This document shows, piece after piece, positions 6,850-14,935 of a DNA stretch of 18,194 bases (position 1 is its first letter; every line of letters starts with the position of its first letter). The DNA is from CAYGZA01 sp964354135 (GTDB lineage: Bacteria > Planctomycetota > Planctomycetia > Pirellulales > Thermoguttaceae), in NCBI GenBank assembly GCA_964354135.1, contig CAYGZA010000103.1, forward strand, positions 1 through 18,194. The letters run 5' to 3'. A model generated the notes under the pieces. That model had not been told where the DNA came from. It was given only the letters and a program-made list of their open reading frames with translations, and ran no database searches. Made by a program: the position numbers and the translations under genes.

Positions 6850-7141
6850 GGTCTGGCTGGTGGACCTGGGCATGGCCGCGAAAATCCGGCCATGCGTGGT
6901 CCTGAGCATTGCCCCGGCGGATCAGGACCGGGCGCTCTGCACGCTCGTGCCGCATACCACCAGTTCCCGTGGTTCCCAGTTCGAGGTCGCGGTCCCAGTC
7001 CGTTTCCTTAAGACTGGCGCGTTCGACGTTCAGAACCTGGTCACCGTGCCTCAGGTGAAGCTCATCCGAAGGCTGGGCTCGCTCGCGGCCGATCAGATGG
7101 CCACCGTCGAGGCGGCCGTCCGGCGCTGGCTCGGGCTTTGA
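6827..7141 (+). CDS. MazF/PemK/NdoA-family mRNA-interferase toxin
   Basis: The 104-residue product opens with SRGEVWLVDLG, the first strand of the MazF/PemK fold, and then KIRPCVVLSI, the conserved RP-x-VV-x-S segment. The C-terminal NLVTVPQVKLIRRLGSL matches the dimer-interface and final-strand region. The length is usual for the family. MazF toxins cut mRNA at short sequence motifs; the motif cannot be predicted here. The ATG at 6827 overlaps the antitoxin gene and has GAGG just upstream. A TTG at 6806 would add only seven residues. The toxin appears intact, so the pair is probably functional. Confidence 0.88.
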   Translation: MPTASRGEVWLVDLGMAAKIRPCVVLSIAPADQDRALCTLVPHTTSSRGSQFEVAVPVRFLKTGAFDVQNLVTVPQVKLIRRLGSLAADQMATVEAAVRRWLGL

Positions 7142-7209
7142 ATGGGAGCGTGAAGCGTCGGCGTCCTGCGAAGCTGCGACCGCGGATTGCAGCCCCGGAG
7201 GAACCTGTG

Positions 7210-8850
7210 ATGGCCGGAGAGAACCAGTCGCCCCGGGCAAACCGGTTGGCCGCGCAGGAGGCGGGTCTTCACAACGAGCCCACGTTGCCCCCGGTGGGCA
7301 CCGGCGAGCCGCAATCGCCGCGGACCCGGGAGGACACCTGCTCCTGGCACCCCGCCGGCGAGAAAGCGGCCGTTGCCGGCGAAATCAGGATGCTGTCCGG
7401 CACGGTCGGTCGCTCGTTCGGCGACTACGAGCTGCTGGAGGAGATCGCCCGCGGGGGCATGGGCGTGGTCTACAAGGCCCGGCAGATCAGCCTCAACCGC
7501 ATCGTGGCCCTGAAAATGATCCTGGCGGGGCAGCTCGCTTCGGGGTCCGACGTGCAGCGGTTCCGCGCCGAGGCCGAAGCGGCGGCCCACCTTCAGCACC
7601 CCAACATCGTTTCGATCCACGAGGTGGGCGAGCACGACGGCCAGCAGTACTTCTCGATGGATTATGTGGACGGCCCGAGTCTGGCCGCCCGGGTTGCGGC
7701 GGGACCGCAGCCGCCCGGTGAGGCCGCCGCGTTGGTCCGCGCCGCCGCCGAGGCGGTCCACTACGCTCACCAGCGCGGCGTGATCCACCGCGACCTGAAG
7801 CCCGCCAACGTGCTCGTAGACGAACACGGCCAGCCGCGGGTCACCGACTTCGGGTTGGCCAAGCGGGTCAGCGGCGGCAGCGGCTTGACGGCCACCGGCG
7901 CCGTGCTGGGAACGCCCGGTTTCATGGCTCCCGAGCAGGCTGCGGGCAAGAAGGATCTGGGCCCGGCCGCGGACGTCTACTCCCTGGGCGCCGTGCTGTA
8001 CGCCCTGCTGACGGCCCGACCTCCGTTCCAGGCCAGGAGCGACTTGGATACCGTCCTGCAAGTGCTGGAAAGCGAGGTGGTTTCGCCGCGGCGTGTGAAC
8101 CGCGCGGTGGATCGCGACCTGGAGACGATCTGCCTGAAGTGCCTTGAAAAGGACCCTCGCCGGCGCTACGCCTCGGCCAAGGAGCTGGCCGACGACCTGG
8201 GTCGATACCTGGAGGGCGAGGCAATCGTGGCCCGGCCGCTGGGGCCGCTGGGTCGGGCAGGTCGCTGGGCCCGCCGCCGGCCCGCGCTGGCTGCCACCCT
8301 CGTGGCCCTGGCCCTCTTCTACACCAACCACCTGGCCTCACTCTACGTGCTGCAATTGCCCGGTGAGGCGGGGGCCTTCCACCTTTTCACGACGGGTCTG
8401 GTGCTCCTATGGGCCCTGGGAGCCGCGGTTTTCCAGCACCTCTCGCGGCGGCTCCACCACAGCCCGGTCGTCACATACGGTTGGGCCACGATGGACGTGC
8501 TCCTCTTCACCGGCTTTCTTCTGGTGGCGGACGGACCGAGGAGCTCGGTGCTGATCGGCTATCCGCTCCTGGTGGCCGGCACGGCACTGCGATTTCGCGT
8601 CGGGCTGGTCTGGTACGTAGCCGGGGTCTGCCTGCTCGGCTATACCGGGCTGGTGCTGGACGCCCACTGGTACCGGTCGCAGTTCATCCCAGCCCCCAAG
8701 ACGCATTTGCCGTTTGTGCTCAGCCTGGGTATCATGGCCCTGATTCAGCACCTCTTCCTGCGACGAATCCGCCGCCTGGACCTGAACGAATCGCCGGACG
8801 CACCGCGGGAGGATGTCACGTCGCAGGCGACTTCCGGCAGGCCGGATTAG
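7210..8850 (+). CDS. Hanks-type Ser/Thr protein kinase with polytopic membrane C-terminus
   Basis: The 546-residue product has a low-complexity N-terminus (about 1-68) followed by a full kinase domain. The Gly loop IARGGMGVVYKAR spans residues 79-91, the ATP-binding Lys is 102 (VALKMI), HRDLKPANV has Asp195, the DFG motif is 213-215, and the APE-like MAPEQ is near 239-243. The catalytic residues are all present. After a basic linker (about 340-358) come five or six hydrophobic segments between about 360 and 514, so the kinase is anchored by a multi-pass membrane module, with no PASTA, TPR or WD40 repeats. The ATG at 7210 is chosen because GGAGGAA stands just upstream; the frame is open from 7138. 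It probably phosphorylates cytoplasmic targets in response to a membrane-side cue. Confidence 0.93.
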   Translation: MAGENQSPRANRLAAQEAGLHNEPTLPPVGTGEPQSPRTREDTCSWHPAGEKAAVAGEIRMLSGTVGRSFGDYELLEEIARGGMGVVYKARQISLNRIVALKMILAGQLASGSDVQRFRAEAEAAAHLQHPNIVSIHEVGEHDGQQYFSMDYVDGPSLAARVAAGPQPPGEAAALVRAAAEAVHYAHQRGVIHRDLKPANVLVDEHGQPRVTDFGLAKRVSGGSGLTATGAVLGTPGFMAPEQAAGKKDLGPAADVYSLGAVLYALLTARPPFQARSDLDTVLQVLESEVVSPRRVNRAVDRDLETICLKCLEKDPRRRYASAKELADDLGRYLEGEAIVARPLGPLGRAGRWARRRPALAATLVALALFYTNHLASLYVLQLPGEAGAFHLFTTGLVLLWALGAAVFQHLSRRLHHSPVVTYGWATMDVLLFTGFLLVADGPRSSVLIGYPLLVAGTALRFRVGLVWYVAGVCLLGYTGLVLDAHWYRSQFIPAPKTHLPFVLSLGIMALIQHLFLRRIRRLDLNESPDAPREDVTSQATSGRPD

Positions 8851-8890
8851 CCGCTGACAATGGCTCCCCACACTCTCACGGAGGGAACCC

Positions 8891-10210
8891 ATGGCCGACT
8901 CATCCGACTCATCCCGGGAGCGTTCTGCGGCACGTGGCACGCGGGCCGAGATCTTCGCCTGGGCCATGTACGACTGGGCCAATAGCGCCTACTCGACCTT
9001 CCTGATTACGATCGTCTTGGAGTATCTGAAACGAGTCGTCTTCCCGCCCGCGGATGCCAATGACAAGTGGGGCGGGACGATTTACGCCTGGAGCATTTCG
9101 CTCTCGATGGTCACGGCGGCCGTGCTTTCGCCGATCGTGGGGGCGCTGGCCGACGCGAACCGCAGCAAGCGCAAGTGGCTGGCGGGAACGGCGCTCTTGG
9201 GGGCCTCGGGCGCCGTGCTGATGGCCGGGGTGCCCTCCGGTTGGCCCTGGATGGTCGTGGGGCTCTTCGTGCTCGTCAGTCTGTGCTTCGAGCTCTCGCT
9301 TGGGGTCTACAACGCATTCCTGCCGGAAATCGCCGACGAAGGGTCGATGAACATGGTCTCGGCGTGGGGATTCGCCTTGGGTTACATCGGAGGTGCGCTG
9401 CCCCTCATCCTCGCGCTGGTTGTGGTGAGGCGCGGGGAAGACTGGGGAATCGGGTCCCTCGACGCGCGGCTCCGTGTGGGCCTGTTGATCATGGGCTTGT
9501 GGTGGGGGTTATTCTCGCTCCCAACGATTTGGATCCTCCGCGACCGCGGGGAGCGGCCGCCGGGCAGAGAACCGTTCCTCGCGGCCACCCGCAAGGCCGT
9601 TGGGGAAGTCGGGAAGACCCTGGCCAATATCCGTCGGTACCGCTACTTGGCCGTCTTTCTGATCGGTTTCCTCTTCTACAACGAAGGCGTCCAAACGGTC
9701 CTCAGCCAGGCCTCGAATTTCGCCCAAGAGGCCCTGGAGTTCCAAACCGACGAGCTCGTGCTCCTGATCCTCATGGTCCAGTTCCTCGCGCTGCCCGGCG
9801 CCATGCTCGTCGGCTGGCTGTCGAACAAGCTCGGCCAGAAACCGACGTTGACCGGCTGCATGGCCGTCTGGGTCGTCGTCCTCCTCCTGGCCTTTCTCGT
9901 CCGGGCGAAGTGGCAGTTCTGGATCCTCGGCGGCATCGTAGCCATGGTCATGGGGGGCACCCAGTCGCTCAGCCGTGCCATCATGGGCGTGATGACTCCG
10001 CAAGATCGCACCGGCGAGTTCTTCGGCTTCTTCAACTTCTCCGGCAAGGCTACGAGCTTCTTGGGGCCTTTCCTTTTCGGCACGATTCTGACCCTCACCA
10101 AGGACGCCCGGCTGGCACTCGTAAGCCTGCTAATCTTCTTCCTCGTGGGGTGGACCATCGTCGGGCGGCTTGACATCGCCAAAGGCCGCCAGCAGGCACT
10201 GGAGGCGTAG
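8891..10210 (+). CDS. UMF1/Atg22-like MFS transporter
   Basis: The 439-residue membrane protein has about twelve hydrophobic segments. Near its start it carries AMYDWANSAYSTF, the signature of the UMF1 family related to yeast Atg22. A loop after the second segment has GALADANRSKRK, an MFS-type A-motif relative. The last third has GTQSLSRAIMGVMTP, also typical of the family. GGAGGG sits just before the ATG. Such proteins are major-facilitator transporters, and amino acids are the likely substrates for the yeast relative; the bacterial substrate is unknown. The gene lies 40 bases after the kinase and 26 bases before the ACP-like gene, so all three could be co-transcribed, although their functions do not obviously connect. 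Confidence 0.9.
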   Translation: MADSSDSSRERSAARGTRAEIFAWAMYDWANSAYSTFLITIVLEYLKRVVFPPADANDKWGGTIYAWSISLSMVTAAVLSPIVGALADANRSKRKWLAGTALLGASGAVLMAGVPSGWPWMVVGLFVLVSLCFELSLGVYNAFLPEIADEGSMNMVSAWGFALGYIGGALPLILALVVVRRGEDWGIGSLDARLRVGLLIMGLWWGLFSLPTIWILRDRGERPPGREPFLAATRKAVGEVGKTLANIRRYRYLAVFLIGFLFYNEGVQTVLSQASNFAQEALEFQTDELVLLILMVQFLALPGAMLVGWLSNKLGQKPTLTGCMAVWVVVLLLAFLVRAKWQFWILGGIVAMVMGGTQSLSRAIMGVMTPQDRTGEFFGFFNFSGKATSFLGPFLFGTILTLTKDARLALVSLLIFFLVGWTIVGRLDIAKGRQQALEA

Positions 10211-10236
10211 CCAGGCCAAAGCCGGGAGACACGCCC

Positions 10237-10920
10237 GTGGGGCTCGACGTCGTAGAAATCGTGATGGAGGTCGAAGACGAGTTCAGCATCCGGATCACCG
10301 ATCAGGATGCCAGCCGGATCGAGACGCTCGGGCAACTCTGCGATTGCATCCTGGAGAAGCAGTACGCGCTACATGCCCTGGACTGTCCGACGGCCGCCGC
10401 GTTCTACCGCCTGCGGCGGTCGTTGGCCTCGATGTTCGGTCTGAACGAGAAGGACATCGGGCCCGAAACGCCGCTTGGGCCGCTCTTCCCGCTCGGAAAC
10501 CGACGGTCCCTTTGGGCCCGCCTGGAGCGGGACCTCGGCTTGCGGCTCCCGCCGTTGACGCAGCCAAGGTGGACCTGCCTTTGTACGCTGCTGGGGGCCT
10601 TGCTGCCTGGCGTGCTGGTCTATCGGTGGGCAAGCGATTTCGAGGCGCTCTTGCCCAGCCTCCTCCTAGGTGTGGTGGGCTCACTGGTCGCTTTCGGGGT
10701 GGCGACCTTGGGTTTCCCGTCGATTGAACGCGGGTATCGAACGGCGGGCGGCCTGGCAAAGGGCCTGATCGCCTACAACCACGCCGTCTTTACCACGCCC
10801 CCGCCGGCGGGTCCGGAAGGCGAGGAGGTTTGGAAGAGACTGTGCGAAATCGTGTCCAGCCAACTGGCGGTGGACATCACCCTCCTCCGGCGGGAAACGC
10901 GCTTTGCGGATCTGGCCTGA
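10237..10920 (+). CDS. ACP-like membrane protein with permuted halves
   Basis: The 227-residue product starts at GTG (GGGAG nine bases upstream). Residues 1-42 match the second half of acyl carrier protein, from the D-S-L-D-x-V-E turn onward (GLDVVEIVMEVEDEF, then TLGQLCDCI). The phosphopantetheine-bearing Ser is replaced by Gly2. Residues 196-227 match the first half of ACP (VWKRLCEIVSSQL, then ETRFADLA) and stop exactly where the Ser turn would begin. Between them are a second ACP-like block (about 55-107) and two transmembrane segments (about 112-130 and 137-158). The family as a whole looks familiar from planctomycete genomes, but no function is known to me. It cannot carry a 4'-phosphopantetheine at the usual site, so a structural or partner-docking role is more likely than acyl transfer. 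Confidence 0.7.
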   Translation: MGLDVVEIVMEVEDEFSIRITDQDASRIETLGQLCDCILEKQYALHALDCPTAAAFYRLRRSLASMFGLNEKDIGPETPLGPLFPLGNRRSLWARLERDLGLRLPPLTQPRWTCLCTLLGALLPGVLVYRWASDFEALLPSLLLGVVGSLVAFGVATLGFPSIERGYRTAGGLAKGLIAYNHAVFTTPPPAGPEGEEVWKRLCEIVSSQLAVDITLLRRETRFADLA

Positions 10921-11021
10921 GATCGCTTGGCACGGCCTCCCGGGGGGCTGGCAGCCCGCGGCCAACGCAGGTACGATAGGAACTTTGCTGACGCTTGCAC
11001 CTGGTATCACGGGAGGGATCC

Positions 11022-11663
11022 ATGTCCGATCCTCGAGAACTCTACGACGCCATTTTGACCGGCAACGCCAAGAAGGCAGAGGAAGTGACCAAGGCGGCCC
11101 TGGCGGCCAACGCCGACCCCTCGGAGCTTCTGGGCAAGTACATGATTCCGGCCATGGATGAGGTGGGGAAACGCTTCGAGTGCAACGAGTACTTCGTTCC
11201 CGAGCTCTTGATCGCCGCCCGGGCGATGAAGACCGCCCTGCAACTGCTGAACCCGAAGCTGGCCGCCGCGGGAGCCAAGGCCGCGGGCCGGGTGGTCATC
11301 GGCACCGTCCAGGGGGACCTGCACGACATCGGCAAGAACCTCGTCGCCTCGATGCTCGAAGGCGGCGGGTTTCAGGTCGTCGATCTGGGCGTGGACGTCT
11401 CGGCGCAGAAGTTCGTCGAGGCGGTTAAGGAGCAGGACGGCACGATCCTCGGCCTCTCGGCGCTCCTGACGACCACCATGACCCAGATGAAGGTGGTCAT
11501 CGAGGCCCTCAAGACGGCCGGCATTCGTAGCAAGGCGAGGGTGATTATCGGCGGCGCTCCCATCACCCAGCAGTACGCCGACGAAATCGGCGCGGACGGC
11601 TACAGCGACAACGCCAGTGGCGCCGTGGGCATGGTCCGAAAGCTGGTGGGGATCGGGGCCTGA
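11022..11663 (+). CDS. Corrinoid (B12-binding) methyltransferase protein, MtaC/MtbC-like
   Basis: The 213-residue product is the standard size of a corrinoid protein. Residues about 5-85 form the helical cap domain typical of the methionine-synthase B12-binding region (e.g. IPAMDEVGKRFECNEYFVPELL). The Rossmann-like domain follows, with GDLHDIGKN at 98-106, where His101 is the lower cobalt ligand. LGLSALLTTTM and VIIGGAPIT are the other cofactor-contact segments. It shuttles a methyl group on cob(I)alamin between a methyl donor and an acceptor. GGGAGGG lies before the ATG. The MTHFR-like gene directly downstream suggests tetrahydrofolate as one partner. No substrate-specific methyltransferase is in the window, so the donor is unknown. 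Confidence 0.94.
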   Translation: MSDPRELYDAILTGNAKKAEEVTKAALAANADPSELLGKYMIPAMDEVGKRFECNEYFVPELLIAARAMKTALQLLNPKLAAAGAKAAGRVVIGTVQGDLHDIGKNLVASMLEGGGFQVVDLGVDVSAQKFVEAVKEQDGTILGLSALLTTTMTQMKVVIEALKTAGIRSKARVIIGGAPITQQYADEIGADGYSDNASGAVGMVRKLVGIGA

Positions 11664-11709
11664 GGGCGGGTGCAATCCTCCCGATCAATGGCAGTGGATT
11701 CCCGTTGAC

Positions 11710-13287
11710 GTGACTGCTCCAGCCGAGGGTGTTTCATTCCGGGGGATGCTCGCCGGAAACCGCTTCTGCTATGGAGCCGAAGTGGTCACCACCCGCGGCA
11801 TCGTGCCCCCCGGTGCCCCTCATCATCCGGTCGAGTTGAGCCGGGCCCTCTTGCAGGACCCTCGGATCGGCTGGGTCTCCGTAACGGACAACCCGGGCGG
11901 GGTGCCGGTGCTCCCGCCCGACTGGTTGGCCGGGGCGTTGGCCCCTTGGCGGTCGCGGGTTGTTCTGCACTTGGCGTGCAAGGACATGAACCGCAACGGC
12001 CTGGAGGCAGCCGCTTGGCGTTACGCCGCCGAAGGGTTCGACAACATCCTGGCCCTCACCGGCGACTACCCGGTCACCGGGTTCGGCGGCACCGCGGAGC
12101 CGGTCTTCGACCTCGATTCAGCGGGGCTGATCGCCCTGTTGCGCTCGATGAACGACGGCCTCAGGATTCCGGGCCGCCGAGGCGGCTTCGAGACCCTGCC
12201 CAAGACCGGCTTCTTCATCGGCTGCGTCGTCTCGCCCTTCAAGCAGCACGAGCGCGATCTCTTGCCGCAGTATTTCAAGCTCCTGCGCAAGATCCGGGCC
12301 GGCGCCCGCTGGGTCATCCCGCAGCTCGGCTACGACATGCGGAAATTCCACGAGGTGAAGCTCTTCCTGGCGGCGCGGGGCGTGGACGTGCCGATCGTGG
12401 GCAACGCGTTTGTGCTCAACCGCACCCTGGCCGAGGCCTTCCGCAGCGGCCGGCCCGCCGGGTGCGCGGTCAGCGATGAGCTGTGGGAAGTCGTCTGCCG
12501 ACGTGCTGCCGGACCGGACAAGGGCCGCGCGTTCTTCCGCGAGCTGGCCGCCAAGCAACTGGCCGTCTTCAAGGGCCTCGGCTTTGCCGGCGGCTCGCTG
12601 GCCGGAGTGTCCAAGGCCGAGACGTTCTTCGAGATCATCGATCGGGCCGAGAGCTTCCGCCCGGATGACTGGCGCGGGTTCCTCAAGGAAATCCACTACT
12701 CGCAGCCCGGCGAGTTCTTCCTCTTCGAGCACGATCCCGAGACAGGCATGAGTGCCTCAGACCGCATCAACCCGGAGTACGTCAAGTCGCTCAAGTCGCC
12801 GCGACGGTCGAAGGAGGTCACCTTCGGCTACCGGCTTTCCCGCCGGGTACACGAGATCGCGTTCGCCCGGGGAAAGGGGCTCTACCGCTTCCTGCAAAAG
12901 GTCTTCGCACGCTGGGACCGGAAGCCCGGGTTCCTCGGCAGGCTGGCGTATTGGCTGGAGCGGGAGTCGAAGCGCCTGGGCTACGGCTGCCAGGACTGCG
13001 GGGATTGCAGCCTGCCGGATTGCGGCTACCTCTGCCCGTTGGCGGGCTGCCCGAAGCACCTCCGCGCCGGTCCGTGCGGCGGATCGATGGCGGGCAAGTG
13101 CGAGCTGCTGGACCGGGAGTGCTTCTGGGCCCGGGTGTACGAGCGGCTGAAGTACTACGGCGAGTCAGACCAGATATCCGAGGGTCCGATCGTTATTCAC
13201 GATGCCCAACTGAAGCACACCTCGGCTTGGGCCAACACCTACCTCGGCCGCGACCACTTCGGCCGTGGACAGGGGGGCGAGGGATAA
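11710..13287 (+). CDS. Methylenetetrahydrofolate reductase with fused C-terminal Cys-rich domain
   Basis: The 525-residue product has two parts. Residues about 10-300 form a MetF-type TIM barrel: AEVVTTRG carries the catalytic-type Glu24, HLACKDMNRN the folate/flavin-contact strand, and NILALTGDYP the conserved 'LxLxGD' loop. Residues about 380-525 are the MTHFR C-terminal domain, with nine cysteines between 427 and 471 (spacing C-x2-C-x2-C-x4-C-x3-C-x4-C-x8-C-x7-C-x6-C). This domain resembles MetV of acetogens, where it binds metal or FeS and supports electron input. It converts methylene- to methyl-tetrahydrofolate. The start is uncertain: GTG 11710 gives a sensible N-terminus but lacks a clear ribosome binding site, and ATG 11746 is an alternative. 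Confidence 0.9.
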   Translation: MTAPAEGVSFRGMLAGNRFCYGAEVVTTRGIVPPGAPHHPVELSRALLQDPRIGWVSVTDNPGGVPVLPPDWLAGALAPWRSRVVLHLACKDMNRNGLEAAAWRYAAEGFDNILALTGDYPVTGFGGTAEPVFDLDSAGLIALLRSMNDGLRIPGRRGGFETLPKTGFFIGCVVSPFKQHERDLLPQYFKLLRKIRAGARWVIPQLGYDMRKFHEVKLFLAARGVDVPIVGNAFVLNRTLAEAFRSGRPAGCAVSDELWEVVCRRAAGPDKGRAFFRELAAKQLAVFKGLGFAGGSLAGVSKAETFFEIIDRAESFRPDDWRGFLKEIHYSQPGEFFLFEHDPETGMSASDRINPEYVKSLKSPRRSKEVTFGYRLSRRVHEIAFARGKGLYRFLQKVFARWDRKPGFLGRLAYWLERESKRLGYGCQDCGDCSLPDCGYLCPLAGCPKHLRAGPCGGSMAGKCELLDRECFWARVYERLKYYGESDQISEGPIVIHDAQLKHTSAWANTYLGRDHFGRGQGGEG

Positions 13288-13772
13288 GGGGCGAGTGAGA
13301 ACCCGCGACGGTGGGTGATTGCCGCGTCGATACCCGCGCGCAAAAAAAAAAGGCCCCCGGAAAGGCCGCGTCCCAGGGGGGCAGAGGACACATTACTTTT
13401 CCGGGAGCGATTGGATGGTTGACAGCCGGGCCTATGCCCGGGCGCAGCGGCAGCCCGCTGCCAAAAGGATGTACGCGAAGCGTCCCGCAAAGGCTTCCAT
13501 GCCTGCGGCTAAACGCTTCGTGGTCCGCAGGGACGCTGCCGGCGGCATCGTCCCCAGGTGCAGACCCGCCCACGTGGATGCTTGGTAGTCTATCGGATCC
13601 GCCCGCACCGCAGACGGCATCACATTCCGGTCTTGAGGCGGCGAGAATAGGGCATTCCCAGAATCGCGTCAAGGGCGATTTTTTCATCGCATCAGAGATC
13701 ATTCGTCTCCTTCCTGGACCACCCGGCGGTGGTAGGACTTTGGGAGGCAGCCCCGCCGTTCCGCTCCGCTTC
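13288..13772. other. Structured non-coding region upstream of ThuA-like gene
   Basis: About 590 bases separate the MTHFR gene from the next one. No ORF here has coding character. There is a run of ten A at 13342-13351, an inverted pair CCCGGAAA (13356-13363) / TTTCCGGG (13398-13405), and two adjacent GC hairpins: CCGGGC-CTAT-GCCCGG, then GCAGCGG-CAGC-CCGCTGC around 13426-13462. GGACACATTACTTTTC-like sequence around 13386-13400 recalls REP or insertion-sequence ends, from memory. A decayed mobile-element end or a structured leader are both possible. Confidence 0.4.
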
Positions 13773-13801
13773 TTGCGGCACCGCGGGGAGGCAATTACAA
13801 T
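13773..13801 (+). promoter_or_regulatory. Sigma70-like promoter (TTGCGG-17-TACAAT)
   Basis: TTGCGG at 13773-13778 and TACAAT at 13796-13801 are separated by exactly 17 bases, 76 bases before the chosen start of the ThuA-like gene. Spacing is ideal and both hexamers are close to consensus. It overlaps the in-frame ATG at 13809, which argues for the later start at 13878. Confidence 0.55.
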
Positions 13802-13877
13802 CCATCCCATGATTGCCCGGTTGGCGGCGGCGTTCTCCGCCAACAAGCAAGCTCCTCGTACAGCGGATGGGCGAACG

Positions 13878-14642
13878 ATGACCGATCGACTCTCTCGGCG
13901 TGCGGTGTTGGCGACGGGTGCCATGGCGGCCGGCGGGCTGCTCCTGAGCACTGAGGCGTTCGGCGCTGCGTCAAAGCGGCGCGTTCTGGTGTGGTCGGAG
14001 GGCACGGCCCCGAAAAACGTCTACCCCAAGGACATCAACGCGGCCGTGGCCGAGGGGCTCAGGCCGCTGAAGGACTGGGAAGTGGTCGCGGCGTCCCTGA
14101 GCGATCCCGACCAGGGGGTCTCCGAGGAATCGCTCAACAAGACCGACGTGCTGATCTGGTGGGGCCACGTGCGGCACGGCGACGTCAAAGACGAGCTCGT
14201 CGCCCGGATCGTCCGCCGCGTCAAAGAGGACGGGATGGGCTTCATCGCCCTCCATTCGTCCCACTTCTCGAAGGCCCTCAAGAGACTCCTGGGCACGCGC
14301 TGCGGCTTTTCGGAGTACGTCTGCGACGGCAGCTCGGTCAAGGTGATCGTGAAGGAGAAAGACCACCCGATCGCGCGGGGGATCAAGGACTTCACCCTGG
14401 ACAAGACCGAGCGCTACAGCGAGCCGTTCCAGGTCCCCAAGCCCGAGGCGGTAGTCTTCGACGGCATCTACCAGCGCCCCGACGGCAGCACGGAAGAGTC
14501 GCGGCAGGGGCTCGTCTGGACCGTGGGCAAGGGGAAGGTCTTCTACTTCCAGCCGGGCCACGAGACCTACCCGCACTTCTTCGACAAGAGCGTGCAGCAG
14601 ATCCTCTGCAACGCCGTCGAGTGGGCTGCCCCGGCGCGGTGA
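13878..14642 (+). CDS. Tat-exported ThuA-like protein
   Basis: The 254-residue product opens with a twin-arginine signal, LSRRAVLATGAMAAGGLLLS, so it is folded before export to the periplasm. The remainder resembles ThuA (trehalose-utilisation) family proteins, which adopt a class I glutamine-amidotransferase-like fold: RVLVWSEGT, TDVLIWWGHVRHGD, GMGFIALHSSH, GCGFSEYV-like and GKGKVFYFQPGHETYPHFF segments in the family order. The catalytic Cys of true amidotransferases is not evident; His-rich loops (HSSH, GHE) are. Function is generally linked to carbohydrate metabolism but is not known in detail. The start at 13878 puts the RR motif near the N-terminus; an ATG at 13809 would add 23 residues ahead of it. 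Confidence 0.85.
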   Translation: MTDRLSRRAVLATGAMAAGGLLLSTEAFGAASKRRVLVWSEGTAPKNVYPKDINAAVAEGLRPLKDWEVVAASLSDPDQGVSEESLNKTDVLIWWGHVRHGDVKDELVARIVRRVKEDGMGFIALHSSHFSKALKRLLGTRCGFSEYVCDGSSVKVIVKEKDHPIARGIKDFTLDKTERYSEPFQVPKPEAVVFDGIYQRPDGSTEESRQGLVWTVGKGKVFYFQPGHETYPHFFDKSVQQILCNAVEWAAPAR

Positions 14643-14824
14643 GTTGCCCGGCCAACATCCCGGGCCGTTGCCGCAACTCCCGTCTTGCCAAGCACCTGGG
14701 CAGCAATTCTGAATTCACTTGACCACGGCCCGGGGCCGGGAAGCCGCGCCACGGCGCCCCTTGTTGACCGGGCCGAATCCCGTCGAAGCGGCCCGCGGGT
14801 GCGCGGCAGCAGGAGTGCCTCTTC

Positions 14825-14854
14825 TTGATGGGCTCCGACCCTACCCGCTACACT
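14825..14854 (+). promoter_or_regulatory. Putative promoter of the TIR-NACHT gene (TTGATG-18-TACACT)
   Basis: TTGATG at 14825-14830 and TACACT at 14849-14854, 18 bases apart, lie 82 bases before the start of the large NACHT gene, in the 293-base gap after the ThuA-like gene. The gap also contains GC palindromes (e.g. CGGCCCGGGGCCG) but no gene. The gene therefore seems to have its own transcription start. Confidence 0.45.
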
Positions 14855-14935
14855 GAATGAGCTCGGGAAGCGAACGCCCAGGTGCCTTTGCCGACGGCCC
14901 ATTCGGGCGAGGCGCTGGAGAAAGAAGGGGGGCTC

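Noticed and set aside
7093..8331. Minus-strand 412-codon frame opposite the kinase
   Set aside because: It is the complement of a complete kinase domain and has no recognisable family features.
13319..13588. Possible basic protein on the plus strand
   Set aside because: No ribosome binding site, overlaps GC hairpins, and the residue pattern is just the local GC repeats translated.
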